A model generated the notes under the pieces. That model was given only the letters and a program-made list of their open reading frames with translations, was not told the origin of the DNA and made no database searches. Shown one piece after another: positions 23,030 through 36,584 of a stretch of 64,000 bases of DNA. The stretch covers positions 18,527,592-18,591,591 of the forward strand of contig JAJEKV010000002.1 of NCBI GenBank assembly GCA_021234155.1, given 5' to 3'. The stretch is from Isoetes taiwanensis. Taxonomy: Eukaryota; Streptophyta; Lycopodiopsida; Isoetales; Isoetaceae. How positions within the stretch are numbered: position 1 is the stretch's first letter; each line of letters starts with the position of its first letter. Both the position numbers and the translations under genes were made by a program.

Positions 23030-23850
23030 TTTAGCGCCCACTTGAGACCAATTGGCCTATGGGACCCAAACAAAGAGAGCAGCAAGCATATTACGGCGAT
23101 TAAAAACCCCACCCAAGGGTTTTCGAGGAAAACCTTTAGAAGAATAAGTTCGCTCGCACACCGCATAAATTGCATAAGACAGCTAATACCGCCCCGTAAT
23201 ATAAACAACGAAGTCCGCATCCATAACCTCTCGGGAGGTAATGTACCCCAACAAACCCACCGACGCCGTAGCCAATAATCGATGCAACGCTGCCCGTGCA
23301 CTAGTAATCGAACATATCGCCTCTCGATATGGGGCAAATGTCGGGCAGGTCTGGAGGGTATGACATTCATCCTCAATCGCGCCCGGTGGCAATAACATCG
23401 CAAAGCCTTTGCTCGCGGCTCAATGGCCCAACGCCGCGTTTTCAACCGGAGGCGATATGTGCCCTCGCATGAATGGAAGCTATAAGCCTCAAGCTTCTTC
23501 ATGGGTAGCCGGGTGTAAGGCACTGGTGTGGGCCTTTTGTGAGCCTAGGGATTGACCTTGGCCGCCGATAAAAGCCGCCTAACATGCGCCGTGGAGCCTC
23601 ATCCCACAGCCATGGCGGAAAGTAGCATCAAGGTATAGTTTTAGTACTCGCGACTTTGCCCTGCCCCGATCGTGAAAAGACTGCTTGCCTCCCGACACAC
23701 CCCAAAGAACCACCGAACCCGAAATCTTCTTCCAAAGAGGATTTCAGCGCTAGGACCCATTGCCGGCTAAAGTAAGTATGGGTAGCTGTATCAGCCCATA
23801 GCTTACACCTTTTGAAGTAAACCATATGGCGCCCCAATGCTCGCTGAATA
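23030..23850 (-). pseudogene. LINE 2 (-): C-terminal region with zinc-knuckle-like end
   Basis: Minus-strand frames, broken by frameshifts, read EAYSFHSCEGTYRLRLKTR and then IEDECHTLQTCPTFAPYR (23183-23398). The pattern ED.CH.L..CP.F...R is the usual C-terminal Cys/His segment of many LINE ORF2 proteins after the polymerase. 23628-23837 gives another coherent piece. The 3' end of the element touches the microsatellite at 23025. Confidence 0.7.
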
Positions 23851-23939
23851 GGTAAGAAGCCCCGCCTCGAGTAGGACTGGTACGAACCGGGACTTCACCC
23901 CTGTGGGTCCGTTGGCAAGAAGGCCTTCACGCGACCGCC

Positions 23940-25075
23940 AAGGTCATTCCGCAGTGTTGAGGGATATCAACGACCCCACACTTCTGCTCCCTATACAAAA
24001 GGGCCGCTCAACCAAGGCCCGAACAACAAATGGACTGCGACCCTGTGCATACACCTCGCCTTTGTGGCTATTGTTCTCAAGATGGCATATAGTGCTTTCC
24101 AACCCGCTATAGCGACCACCGATAGCCGTGATCCCAATGGGTGGTAGTTGAGAACTCAATCCCAAGTACTTGTGGTGGCTCCGAGCCACCTCTACCTCTT
24201 TGCCCCCGGTAAGTGAATGGGAAGCCTTGGTCGACGGATGATGCAACTAGTAAGATTCTAGTTTTGGCCAGCAACTCGCATGCCGAATTGGCAAAAGTGT
24301 CAAGAGCATCCAGTGTGACGCTGCATGTCCTCTCCCAAGTATAGGGCCATGAGGCTGACATCGCAAGAGATATATGAGTTGCCTGTTTGATTGTGATGCA
24401 TGATATGTGCGCCAAGCACTCCATGCTCGAGAGCCAATCTTCCAACCGACAATGTACAGCCAAAGAGTGGGGGGAGGGGGGCAACCCCCGACGCACTCCT
24501 ATGCTACTCGGTCACCGGGTTGTGTCGCCGATGTGATACTGGCCTCGAGCATGCTCAGATAAAATGCTATATATAATCGCCTCCTCAAGTCCGGGGGTCC
24601 CCACCGCCGAATCGTCCCATAGCTTATTATGGGTATCGTGTCGAATGCCTTTGCAAAATCCATCGAAACAACAAGCATGTGTTCTCGGCGGCGATTCCCG
24701 CTATCTTCAATCAATGTGCGCAGAGTGAAGATATGATCAATGGTGGAATATCCGGGTCAAAACCTGCTCGTGTAGAGCTCGCACCTCCGCTTTCCTCCGC
24801 CCATATTGTCACCACGCTCAAGGATGCCAGCCAACAGCTTTGCAAAAAGAGAGCTGACCATAATAGTACCTGTAGTTGGTCGGACATTGAGGGTCCCCCG
24901 CTTGTATATGGGCACTACTTACTAGTGGTCCATTATGGGGAAGCCTTCTCGTGCTTTATTGAACAATGCCGTGGAGAACAAAGCACCCGGAGGCCCAGCC
25001 CATTTCGGGAGCTCACCTGCATGCCATCTAAATCTGCCGCTTTCCCATTAGCTAGCGCCAGAGGCCCATGATGAC
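23940..25075 (-). pseudogene. LINE 2 (-): reverse transcriptase remnant
   Basis: 24499-24714 contains SMDFAKAFDTIP, the conserved polymerase block with the first catalytic Asp, preceded by IEDSGNRRREH. Further along, 24107-24300 gives LDALDTF, KTRILL and FTYRGQ, and an overlapping frame gives EVEVARSHHKYLGL (23944-24246). This is the typical post-YADD order: L..L..FC...L..N..KT.......YKYLG. The YADD box itself is destroyed. At least five frame changes are needed to follow the protein. It differs in sequence from LINE 1. Confidence 0.85.
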
Positions 25076-25479
25076 ATCCCTCCTGTGATAACCGAGCCAT
25101 GCCTATCTGTGGGAGGGATCGGTGCTCCTTCGAAGCTGGTCATCAAGGCCAAGCAAGCTCGCACCCATTGCTCAGGGATATTCCACCCCGTATTCCCGCT
25201 TGCTCAAGACCCTTTCTCCGTATCGTCTCCGCGCCGTCCGTGAGACCAAACATCTTCTGTTGATGTCATGCGAGGTATCCCCGCCTTTGTTCTTGAGAAA
25301 GGAACGGTATTGACCGGACGGCTCAGGCTTGGTGAGATGGGATGTCGATGACTTGCGGAGTGTGCATTTGAGCTCCCCGACACTCATCATCAAAACCATC
25401 CGCTGCGGGGGAAGGTGGTGGTGCCCGAGGGCTTGCCGCGAGCTGCCTCTCCAAAGCATCTTTTCTGCACCGGCCGTAC

Positions 25480-26060
25480 GGTGAGTCACCGGCCGATTGT
25501 TCTTGAAGTGTGGGGAGTTGCGCCAGCCCCCCGCATCATGCTCAGCGGGGCATAGGTCCCCGACGGCCGTAGTCCAGCGCCACTGGGCACCCAGTGTGTT
25601 GAGGGGCAAGAGGTGCACGGGAGCCTCCCACCTGAGATGCATGAACGAGGGGCGGTGGTGAGTCTACTTCTCGTCCCGAAAGGTTCGCCCCGATGGAAAA
25701 ATGAGTAACCAGGTGCGGACCAGGCCGCCTCGGCAATGAGATAATCCACCACACCGGAGCCGCCCCTTGGTTCTCCCTGTTTACAAGTGCTTGCCGGGAA
25801 GACGCCATTGCCCCAACCATTCGGAACAGATAACCGTGTCAAAGATACTACCCAACAACAAAGAACTGCCATAAGCTATATAAAAATATGGTCATCATCC
25901 GATATCCTTGACCAAGCCACCTTCAGCGGGTTCAATCGCAAGACGTCCCCTTCCGCCGGGGGCTCAAATTTTGGAACCCGCTTCGGCTCCCATCGCGTGC
26001 ATTAAAGTCGCCAAGCAAAATAACCACCTTGGCCCCGTTTATCTTTCAGTATGTCATCAT
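25480..26060 (-). pseudogene. LINE 2 (-): endonuclease remnant
   Basis: At about 26035-25990 the minus strand reads AKVVILLGDFNARDGS, the GDFN catalytic motif of apurinic-type LINE endonucleases. Further along, 25540-25820 carries VNRENQG, VVDYLIAEA (alternate frame) and FSIGANLSGREVDSPPPLV, matching the usual T..G.S.VDY......F.V.....SDH.PL ending with SDH lost. Several frameshifts separate the pieces. Confidence 0.75.
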
Positions 26061-26099
26061 ATAGATCGACATAAAGGTTTCAATCGATCCACATCCGAA

Positions 26100-27650
26100 T
26101 GAGTGTTATAAAAGTTGCTCTTTCTATGATGTGGAAAGTAGCATCTTTGCTATGAGGGAGGAAATTAGTCATGCTTGTCATCTGCACCCATAAATATAGC
26201 GATTGTACACAATACGTTTTTGTGCAGGTGCCTCAAGGTTGCCACAGTAGTAGCGAGCAACCCATATGCCCCTCGCTTGCTGTGCACTCATTGAGCGGTA
26301 AAATGCCGAGATAACTGGGAGGTCACAGTGATGCAGTACTTACTGCATGCTCCCATGTTTCCATGAGGAAAATGAGATCCATATCGGTCTGCGATAGAGT
26401 TAGAGACTCTGCATATGCCAGTAAGCCGGTTCAAGACACCATCAGGAGGCACAATTCCCTATTTGGCGGCATTCGATGTGGGCTTTCGATGTCTGCCTGG
26501 TTGCGGGGGCGATTAATGGCGCTGGCGGCGATCGAGGCCAGGCAGAGAGTCTGATAGAAATCTTGGCCGCGGCGGCGAGTAGCGGCCGACTGACGCATTG
26601 CCTAAAGCAACCTGTGACCGACTGAAAATCTGGCTGCCGGACGAACTGCGGCCCCCGCAAATGACGTCGACTGGGCGAATTTCGCGGCCGGACTCTGTAC
26701 ATCGGGAGTCGATCTGGTCAACATCTGAAGCGATCCCGCCAGTTACCTACTCGTAGCGAGGATTGCCTCCGTTTTTAGCATATGCGCCCGTGAAGGTGAC
26801 AACGGCGATACGATACGTGAGCCCCAAAGCGACTCGCTCTAGCAATAATGCAGCGATTGAGATACCATTAGAATAGGATCTCATCACGAATGCGCTTGGT
26901 GAGATCTTCTCGCCTCTCTGAGAGTCCGCACCACCACATTATGGCGTCGTCGGCCACCTCCCTGCTTGCTCGCGAGTGAGGGGCAACATTAGCGAATCCC
27001 GGTGGCGCTGATAGGCGTTTGGAAGCGTAGGCTGCTCACGGCGGTGTGGTGTGAATGGAGGAGGTGGCGGTAAATGCACTGTTTGGCGGCTGTGGGCGGC
27101 GTAAGAACGTGCGGCGATTTGTCCACGTGTTGCGGCCTGCTGGAGGTAAAGAGAGCCTAGCTCCTGGCTGGAATCTGGCGCCTTGACTCATTTGTCTGCG
27201 TCTTCGCGGTGTTCATGGACTGGCGAAACGCGGTGAAACGCTGGCAGGCAATGGTTGCCTTGAGCTCTTGGATCTCCCCGATCTTGTGTCTCGACCCTAC
27301 TGCGGTTCTTAGCTTTCTGCTGGTTGGCTTAAACTGATGCTTCGGACGTTTATTATCCGCGGTGGCATACCCTCGGCCAGAACTGGCGAAATAGTTACCA
27401 GCTATCACCACTCCAACACCTACTTGTACTGTCATAGTTTCCACCTGCGGTGGTGATGAGGGAATCCACAGCGAGCCATGAAGTCGGCAAGGCCACACTT
27501 TATCCCGTTGCCTCTCAAAGGGGCAAAGCGGGGCCCGCCTTCCTAACCGCCGCATGCGGGTCTCCCATGTTCCGTAACCCGTTGCCTTTCCACTTTGCCA
27601 ATCGCCTTTTTTGAGCACATGGGATGTTTGAGGGATCAGATTTATGGCCA
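26100..27650. other. No gene recognised; GC-rich flank of LINE 2
   Basis: Frames on both strands (for example 27157-27654 minus) have no recognisable domain. The stretch shares the high GC of LINE 2 and may be its 5' untranslated region or an older repeat. Confidence 0.4.
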
Positions 27651-27799
27651 TCAATCCCCACTGCCCTTATTCTCGACCTGTTCCTCCAAATAAGCATGGC
27701 CCTCGCTCGCCAGGAAATGAGCTTGAGCAGCCTTCATCCATCTCCCGAGCCAATCTAAGTAGATTGGGCTCGCCTGGCTTCCCTCCTCATGGAAGAGGT

Positions 27800-27900
27800 T
27801 TTTTTATCGGACCGGGGCGTTTTGCGCCGTCCGCCCGGGTTCTCCCTCCCGTGGGCTGGGTCGGGCCGGGGCGGGCCGGGCCGGGGCCGGGGTTGGGGAA
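27800..27900. repeat. G/C-rich low-complexity tract
   Basis: Repeated GGGCCGGG and GGCCGGGGC words, nearly free of A and T over 27847-27893. Confidence 0.8.
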
Positions 27901-28219
27901 TGTCCCTCCAAATGGGGGTCTCGGGCAAGGGGCTACAAAAGCGTCCATGAAGTTGTATGATATGGATGGGGTTAAAGAACCAAAGTGCTATGAAGAATTG
28001 AAAGATATTTAAAAGCACAAACGATGCCCCACCTCTGGCTGTTGCACGGTTGGGTTTGGGGGTTCAACCACCGGGGGAGGTCTGATTCCGACACTGCCTA
28101 ATATTTTGGTATGGGCTTGAATGAGCTTTTGGAATAGGAGAGGAGGCGACTGATCCCGCGCATTTTGAGCATGCTAGGATCTGGAACACCTTATTGGCGC
28201 GCCATGGGTCGCCTTGAGG

Positions 28220-28462
28220 CCTAGAGAGACTGACAGTGTGTTGAGAGAGAGCAGGGAGGGAGATAGGGAAGGAAGGCTAGAGAGATAGGGCAGGGAGGAA
28301 GATAGGATGTAGAAAGAGGAAGAAGGCTAGAGAGACAGAGATTGAGCAGGGAGGAAGGAGGTAAGAGAGGGCTAGAGAGAGAAACTGAGGTAAGAGAAGG
28401 CTAGAGAGAGAATGTGCTAGGCGCTAGAGAGAGAATGTGCTAGGCACTAGAGAGAGAATGTA
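28220..28462. repeat. Purine-rich GA tract with CTAGAGAGA units
   Basis: Runs of AGGGAGGGAGATAGGGAAGG and repeated GGCTAGAGAGA / GAGAATGTGCTAGGC. It ends exactly where repeat Y begins, so it may be the tail of that element (CT-rich on the minus strand). Confidence 0.8.
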
Positions 28463-29550
28463 ATGGGGTTCCTCCCATAAAATCTAAACACTTCTTGGAA
28501 AAAAATGGTATATGATCTTTCTAGAGAAGGCAAAATCCATATCATTCTTTGCAAAACAAAATGTGAGAAATAGGGAGGTTCTTCTTTCAAATTTAGTTAC
28601 TCTAAGAAAAAATTCGAGATTGAGGCAAAATTCCATTATGGAGCAGACTTCCATAAGTTACAAAACTATTTTTAATACATGCCCTCGAATTCCCCCTTCT
28701 GATATATACTGGGTATAAGTTCCAAAAAACAAACACGACCTTGTTGATGTGCATTGTGGCATATCAGGACACGTGTTGATAACCCTACAACATGACATTG
28801 TTGCTGTGTGTTGTGGGCATAAGTTAGGGGAAGTGTTAGTAACCCTACGGTGGTCCTCTACCGTGTTAGATTTTGCTTGTGTAATCTCATATTGGATACA
28901 TATTTAAAGCTTGTGATTGTGAATGTTAGCAAATAAATTGCATTGTGAAGCTTAACCTACTTTAACTTTTAAATATGCGTTGTTAAGTTGGTTCTTATAA
29001 AACTAAGAATATAATATAGGCCTATAGCATATATAGCAACTTTCAAGAACTTGTCATTGTAAATGCTAGAAAAATTTGCGGCATCTTTATTTATCAATTA
29101 TCACAAACAAACATTAAATTGCAAATGAATCAAGTGAGACCACTAATGGAGATTCAAAGGTCACTATTAATGCCACAGATATACGGATGTAAAGGATCAT
29201 GATGTACTGTACTGATCACATGAATCACATCATTCTTTTAAAACCATCCCATCTCTTCCAGCCCTTCCATCAACTTCCATTCTGATGTAATTATTGTAGC
29301 TCCTTTATTCATTCAGTGCTTTTTTATTCAACTAAACTTAGATTAGTTGAAAGAAGAAATGAATATACACCAAGGGATTTGAACCCTAGAATGTTCCATC
29401 AAAAGTGCTGACAGAGTCAGACACAATTATGATCACGCAAATGCCAAAAAGTGGCAGTTTATAGGAAACATATAAGCTACAAAAGACAATTGACAGAAAA
29501 AGCTCTGCTCCTCATCAAAATTAGCACTTTTGATTGTAATAGGAAAATTA
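28463..29550 (-). repeat. Dispersed repeat Y, copy 1, with internal insertion
   Basis: 28463-28810 and 29400-29550 match, in reverse complement and in order, 37130-36785 and 36770-36585. About 590 bp (28810-29400) lies between the two blocks in this copy only. Y follows the LINE 3 ORF1 on the minus strand, where ORF2 should begin, so Y may be the 3' noncoding part of a LINE that has lost ORF2, or a separate element. Confidence 0.8.
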
Positions 29551-30313
29551 TTTGAGGGGGGTAAAGGTAGGCCAGGAGTTTCATTTTCTAAATGCAAGAA
29601 ATCCATTTGGTCTGCAGACTTATTAGCAAGAACAACAAATTGATTGGGGCAGAAAATTACCTCTTCATCATCCTCAAAGGATGATGCAATTTTATCCTTT
29701 TTTGTTGGTACCTTTGGAGTTCCAGAGTGTGAGTTTTGTGCTGCTAAGAAGAATCTTCCTTGGTATTTTGAGTTAATGTTGGAGCAGTCAAGGTCAGGTC
29801 AGCAACATTTCTTGTAGAGTATTTGTTATTGATCTCTATTGATCTGGTAGCCTGGTTAACTTTGTTAGCTTGTGGCTCCCTAATTTTCATAGTATATTTA
29901 TCTTGAATTTCCTTAGTTAATGAATTTCTCGTCCCTTTGGTTGGATTCTAAAATGCAGGAATATCTTGGGGCTTTGAAGCCAAAATAAATTTCTATTCAA
30001 AGTCAGAGACTTTGAATCTTGAACAATCTGTGAAAGAGTAGAATGGAGGTCTAATGTATGGTCTTTATCATAGCCAACCTTAGCTTTACTTTTTAATTTG
30101 TATCTGTGAGCATCAGATAGTTGAATTGTGGTAGAAGAGCTGTTAGTGATATTCTACTGCTCTCTCCATTCTTTTTTTTGCAATTTTTTTTGTGCTTCCA
30201 TTAACTCATGTCCATGTGCTTACTGGAGTCTTGTCATTAATAACGTTATTTTTAAAGATTCTGCCAGGCAATTCTTTTGGGATATCTTTGTCTCTCATTG
30301 AACTTTCAATCAA

Positions 30314-31251
30314 TTATGCATTGCAATCTGCCCATCTTAGATCCAGAGAAGCTTTTTGTCCAAAACAATCAGCGAAAGGAATATTAGCAGGAATTTCTTT
30401 GGATATATCCAATTGAACATAGACTACTGGAGGTTTATAAGGAGCATAGATAGTGGAAATATAGGTACCAATGAAATTGAAGAGGGATTTGAAAGAATCC
30501 TCATTCCAATAGATAGGGCTAAGTCCATATAGAGATGTGGAAGCTACACAGAATTTATTTAGATCAGCAATGGATAATTTCGGGTTCCATTGAATGAAAG
30601 AGATCTGAAAGTTTTCATAAACCAGAGTACCACTATGGAGCAAATAATTTGCTGATCTGTGGTTGCCACACTCAACCATGATGTAAGAATAATTGAGCCA
30701 GTAGACAACATTAATAGACATGCCTTTTTGTAATGAGAGAAGATGAGACCATAAATTAGCAATGCTAATGCCTGCTTTATCAACTTTCAGAATAACAGCA
30801 GAATTTGAGAGAAATTCCATTTTCTCAAAAACCATAGGAGAATTCAAATGAATACCATGGACTGTGGCAAGCTTGGGAGGCATTTGTGGTTGTTCATGTT
30901 GAAGAATATCGTCCTCAAACCGCATCCGAGTTGACTTCATTAACAGGCCTATGTGTATTATAAGGCTCCAGAATTCCTTTGGCAGGATCAACAGTAGGGG
31001 TGATCCCATAGATACTTGGATCCATGAATTGTCCCAATTTGGAGTGTGATCAGATAGAGGATGCATGAGCTTTTTTGCAGAGAATGATCGTTAGTGTTTC
31101 CAAAGGGAATGAAGCACGAGGTCTTAGACACAATATTTTCTAAATCAGTGAGAAGAGCAGACCGATCAGCTTCTTGAAGCGCCAGAAAATAATGAAGGAA
31201 GGGCAGAGTTTTAGGATTTTGGGCAAATTGCCCCGCTAAATTGGCCATCAT
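30314..31251 (-). pseudogene. LINE 3 (-): ORF1 with DUF4283-like domain, frameshifted
   Basis: Start near 31251 (MMANLAGQFAQ), frame change near 31070, then an open frame to 30314. Residues from MEFLSNSAVILKVDKAG through SLLSLQKGM, ANYLLHSGTLVYENFQISFI and QWNPKLS to ASTSLYGLSPIYW follow the plant LINE ORF1 pattern. That pattern is an RNA-binding DUF4283-like fold, W.P, a V..YGLP..W block, then IG..IS. and a YVQLDIS strand. The basic tail continues downstream in broken frames to about 29560. It would bind the LINE RNA; here it is inactive. The ORF2 part is absent. Confidence 0.7.
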
Positions 31252-31259
31252 AAAGCTCA

Positions 31260-34190
31260 GATGAAATCAACAAAGGGGAAAATTGGCAAAAGCAGAGCAG
31301 GGGAGGGACAGAAAGAAAGGAGAAAATGGAGGGAAAGGAAAGGATAGAGAAAAAAGCAGTGATTCTGGGCTTGAGTACCTCTCAAATTGTGATAATGCTT
31401 CAACACCATATAGTATTTTGCTTGAAATCTTATAGTATTTTACAAAACTTGTTATACAGTATAGCAAATTTTGTACTTGCATACCCCACAAACGAGGAAC
31501 TTTACGTACGGTGTAGATTAAGGAATAAAGGGTGAATATGCCTATCCAACAGCTTTCGTTGCCCGGAGTCACCCCCCGTGTGAATATGCACCCAAACCAA
31601 AGGGGGTTTAAGGGGGAATTTAATTTTGAAGTGTGTAATGTAATGGTTTGTGTTATAGCTAAAAAACATTTTGGCCCCGCATTACATTATACTTAAATGA
31701 ATTGATGTTATGTTGTGTATTGGATATATAATAGTTATGATATATTAAATGGTCTATAATACTATAATACCAAGACCATATATGCCTAGCCAGTGATTAA
31801 ATAGTTTGCTAGAAACTCTTTTCTCATCACGTATTAATGAATGTGGATGCTTATAAGCAGCATCCACTAATCACAAAACTAAAGTAATTGCAATGACCTT
31901 ACTAAAAATAAAGGGCATGTTTCCGCCATCAGTAGTCTCATTGCCCAAATTTAGGTCGGGCAGAATATGCAAAGCTAGAACCATATGGAGGTAGTAGGAA
32001 AAAGATATTGCAAATACTGAAAGTAAAATTTCTCTAATTAATAAAGAAGCAATAGAATTGTACCTAATCACCATAAATGAGATAATAGACCTTCTAATCC
32101 AACATTTGCATGCATATAGTGGCTGGATTATACTAATATAATATGCCTCTGCCCTATTCACGAGTGACTTGCCAAGCCTGACTCCATAGAAGAAGATACA
32201 ATAGCCAGATACTATAGGGATGATGGCCGAAATAATTTAATGCTCTTGAAACTGAGCATGGTTTCATCCCTTACACCTTATGCAGAGTTATTTGACGATG
32301 CTGACCATGTCGGCCTGCACAAAAATGTTTTTGCTTAACCTGAGATGCTTGTAAGTAATAAACCATTGCCAAGGAAATTTAACGAAGCGCAATGTGCTTT
32401 TCTCCAAGTATTCCTTCAGCAATCCGATGTAAGCTAAGAAACCCTTTTGCAAAGAACAACGTGAACTTCAGCATTTGCATTAAGAAATTTTATTATTTGT
32501 AGTCGACCATTGTGGCCCTGTCACCAATGCACCCAAATTGGCAAGATTAATCTGCATAAAGCCAAGAAATCCAGAAATACACATCTGCCAGCGAGCCCAG
32601 CAAATGCCTCTACTGAAAGCAACTGAATGAGTAATCTTCAACTTTAGAATGAATAGAAGATGAGCGTTTTGATATGATCAAAAGAGAAAAATTAATGGAT
32701 CTATCTCACCGCCCCATTTAAAAGGTTTCTTCAGATTTGTGGGCGAGGATTTAGTTCAATCTATCAGTTTCATTGCTGTTCAAGCCTATCTCCTTTTCCA
32801 CTGTTTTTTGATCTAGATCCAAAACAATTTGTATAATAAAAAACCCATTTTACGGAAGCATGCTAATCTTACCTGTTAAGCTTAATTTCTGACTGTCTGA
32901 TCCCATCCTTCACACCTTTTGAAAGCAAAAATCCATCATTTACACTGTGTGAAAGAAGAAAAAGAGGCAGAAATAATCTGAACAATTAAACCGAATGAGT
33001 ACCCAGAAACAGTTAGCCTGTATAGAAGAAGGTTATGATGGAGACATATGCCTAAACATTCCAGCTTTGGATTCAACTGGTTTGCAAGCAGGAACAAGAA
33101 CATAAGTTGTGCTCTCAGGTCGGATTAGGTCAAAGGACATCTGTACCAAAATAGAGGACTTAACCAGAACCTGCAATCTGCACAAAAACGTCTGCACAAA
33201 CCCTGATAAGCCCACACATTTGCTTCACGATTCTGAAACCCTAGGATTTGTATGCACGATGGTTGCATAGTTGCATGTACGTGTTCTTTTTTTTTTTTAA
33301 AGGGCTTTTGTTATAAGCCCTTCGATCTTGCCTTCTTAAAGAGGGCTTTTGTTGTAAGCCCTTCGATCTTGACCATTGGGGTGGAAAAAATAAGTTGGCA
33401 TAAGTTTGCGTGCAAATACTTGGCGCACTCTAGATGTACCAATTAGTACACCTCGCGCAATACGCCCATTAAATCATATGAAAACCATAGCAAAAACTGT
33501 ATAAAAATACAAACAAAACCCCCTGTTATTGTGCTACATATTCTATCCATAAGAATTAAGAAGAGAATACTTTCACAAAGATGTGATGCTCAGACCAATC
33601 ACAATGAACTCGAAAAATACCAGTAGCCGGGCAATTTTTGTCTCTAACAAATTCCTCCAACCAAGATTCTATGATTTGTGTTTCAAAATCTTCAGTACTC
33701 GGCTCAATTGAGAATTCAGATGAGAACAACTCTTCTGGGAAGATTTGTTGACTGACGAGATTATCCCAGAGTCGTTAAATTGGACCAGAGAGAAAACCAC
33801 AAGTTATCTTTTGAAATCAATCAGAATTGCAAAGATTTTTATATCCATTTGAAGCTTTTGCAGTCGGGATTCATATGTGATGCTAGTCTCTACCAGACTA
33901 GCAATTGAATTTCTGAAAATTGAGGATCAGAGCAGGTCGAATAAAAAAATTCAGGCAAGTTTTAACAAGAAAGTATTTCGAACAGAAAAAGTAGGAAAAA
34001 AAATATCCAAAAGATTGGCGCTTCGACATTTTCTCTCTGGCATATGTTTTTTCTTCTAGAGGCACAGCTAGCAATTATGAGGAGACATTACCTTTCGTCT
34101 GAACTGCTCAATAGATACCTTGAATTGACCTTCATATTTTCTTTGGCATATGCACTCATTTCATGAAACGTTTTAGCGTAAAAGGGAAAA
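31260..34190. other. No gene seen; AT-rich
   Basis: Only short frames without recognisable content. A 44-bp duplication with GGGCTTTTGTTATAAGCCCT is present at about 33300-33370; each copy contains a small hairpin, AGGGCTT..AAGCCCT. Confidence 0.5.
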
Positions 34191-34197
34191 TATATCA

Positions 34198-35617
34198 TAT
34201 ACAAATAAATTATAATTTTGGCTATTTGTTATATGGTGCAGAATTTGCAGTAATCACAAAATTAGATTAAAAAGCGTACCATAACCATTTGATTATGAAT
34301 CAGCACGTATTATTATAACTATTCCCATAATCATTTAGTTACATTTTGTATCTGTAAAAGAAAAGTCCTTCCCAATCCATTATGTCTGCAGTAGGAAAAT
34401 ATGAGTTGCATGCTTAGACAACTATAGAGGGTACAGAGATGGCTGAAGAATAGAGTAATATTTATCATCGGATTTGAGCCAGCTCGAATACACGATGTTT
34501 CTTGATCTCACTGCTTTCCATTGTCTCGAGCCTTGATAGAAAAGGGAAAATCTACAGCCATCACAAAATATATGTGCGGTAATGAGATGGGCTCTTTTCT
34601 TTTTGAATTGATTGTGATCAGAGCCCAAGAACCCATGAGTGCAGCTAGCTGAGTGGTCTTTATGCAGCTAAAGACCTAGGAAGAAGTTGGAGCATAGCTT
34701 AGAACACTGGTTAGCCGGTTTCCAGAGGGCTGCCCAACAACAAAAATGACCGACAGTTTACAGCCAATAATCAGTGTGGAGCAGTTATTGACCAGGCATA
34801 TACTGGCATGTACCTGGAATATGCCACAAACCCACATGGACGAGGGTCTGCCCCCTTAGGGGCAACCCAAAAACTATATCTCTCACAATCCAAAATCTTT
34901 GCCATGTTGATGCTCAATGCAAAAAAGAAACGCCTTAAAAATGCAACCATGTGGCTAAAACATCTTAAGAAAGCAAAAAAAAAAAAATCACAAGAATGCA
35001 AAACAAGCATGATAAAAATGCCTAAAATTAAAATTTTTACCTTCGATAATCCAAAATCTTGGTCTATTTGGCCCTTCAATGTAGGCTCAAAACCAATTCA
35101 TGTTTGTATTGAATAAAGTAGATATAGCAAGTGGAAACATATTCTTCACTCACAACCATGGTTCAAAAATAGGGGGATTCACCCTGAAAAATCTGGCCAT
35201 CCTTAGAATTTCTGGTGAGGTAAAAATCATTTTGGTGATTTTTTGGCTATTTTTGCTAAAACAAAATTCTGAAAAATAGGTTAAAAAAGGGAGTGAAATA
35301 ATATTTTATCCAGGTGACATCAAATAGAGCGTGGCATTTTTCCCAGCTGGGTGAGCCACAAAATTCGAGCCCAGATCAGAACTTGCCGACCTGATCTTTT
35401 CATGGCCCTCTATTCAATTCTTTTTATAGTAGATCTCTTAAGGTCCATTAAGAGCAGTGTTAGAGTTTGTTAACAATTGAATGCCCTTTACCCGCTCGTA
35501 TAAAAATAGTATACAAAAAGCATCGGGGAGGTAACATTTTGTTACATGTAGCCGTGCCTAGTGGATCCAACTGGACAAGTTTGAACCAAAGAAATGTCAG
35601 CCGATAAATTTTGTGTA
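34198..35617 (-). repeat. Dispersed repeat X, copy 2, uninterrupted, inverted
   Basis: Reverse complement of the repeat at 16003-18985 without the solo LTR, about 1.42 kb. It provides the empty site for the LTR insertion. A few short indels separate the copies. No protein is encoded. Confidence 0.85.
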
Positions 35618-35619
35618 AA

Positions 35620-36584
35620 GTACTAGTAAATGTGTGCCTGGCATTGCCGGGCTAATGTCTGGCTTGTGTTTTTACTTAGCTTTTAATGTCTATTTGTGAA
35701 ACTTCTAACAACACTATAGGTTGATGCTTGCAAGAATGGACATGGTTTACTTTCGTAATTGTGGTTCATCACTCATATATTTATGACGACCCTCAATATG
35801 ACCCTATATATAGGTGTACTTCAAGGAGGCAAAAATCTCCAATGAGTCCTCCAAATAATCTGTCATATGACATCACGTCATAGAGTGTTAATGATTATTT
35901 AAGGCCAATGATGGTTTTACATGTATTTGTTAGAAATTAATTCGATATCACATTGCAAACTTAACAGACTTTGCATTCTGTAGACCTAGCAAAGTTAGCA
36001 TCTGTAAGAAACCAGCCTGGAAGGAAAAGGAATTTGGGCATGTTGGCAACACATTATTTGTTGGTTTTTCTTTAATTCTTCACCTTTTGTCCATTTCTTT
36101 TATCTAGCATTGTGTCCATGCTTATTCTGGCATTTATTTTGCTGCAGGAATTTTGCTGCTATAGTCAGTATTTTGCTACAATCATGTACATTACGAAAGT
36201 CAATTTTAAGACCTCTTTGGTGTAAATCTTTGGCAGGCTGAAAGGGAACGAATAGGGGTCTGGCAGAGTTACCTCTGTCTGCACTTATAGAAGATGCACT
36301 TATAAAAGACAGGATAATTTGTATGCATGAAGGAATTGGGAGGTTTGTCTGTTGGTATTGTAAAAGACCTGAGTTTTACAGATTTCTAACTTCCAAGTGC
36401 ATATACATGTTTGTAAAATTATTGTTATATTTTATTTTATTTTATTTTTCCAACAGATCAATAGATGTTGGAGTTGTATTTGGCTGCAGGATCATCCTAT
36501 GGAGGCTTTTCATTCAATCTGATGACAGTTCGTTTGTTTGATCTTTTCAAAAGAGAGCTCTTGCATCGATCAAAGAGATAATGA
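35620..36584. other. No gene seen
   Basis: AT-rich sequence with no coherent frame; lies between the inverted copies of X and Y. Confidence 0.5.
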
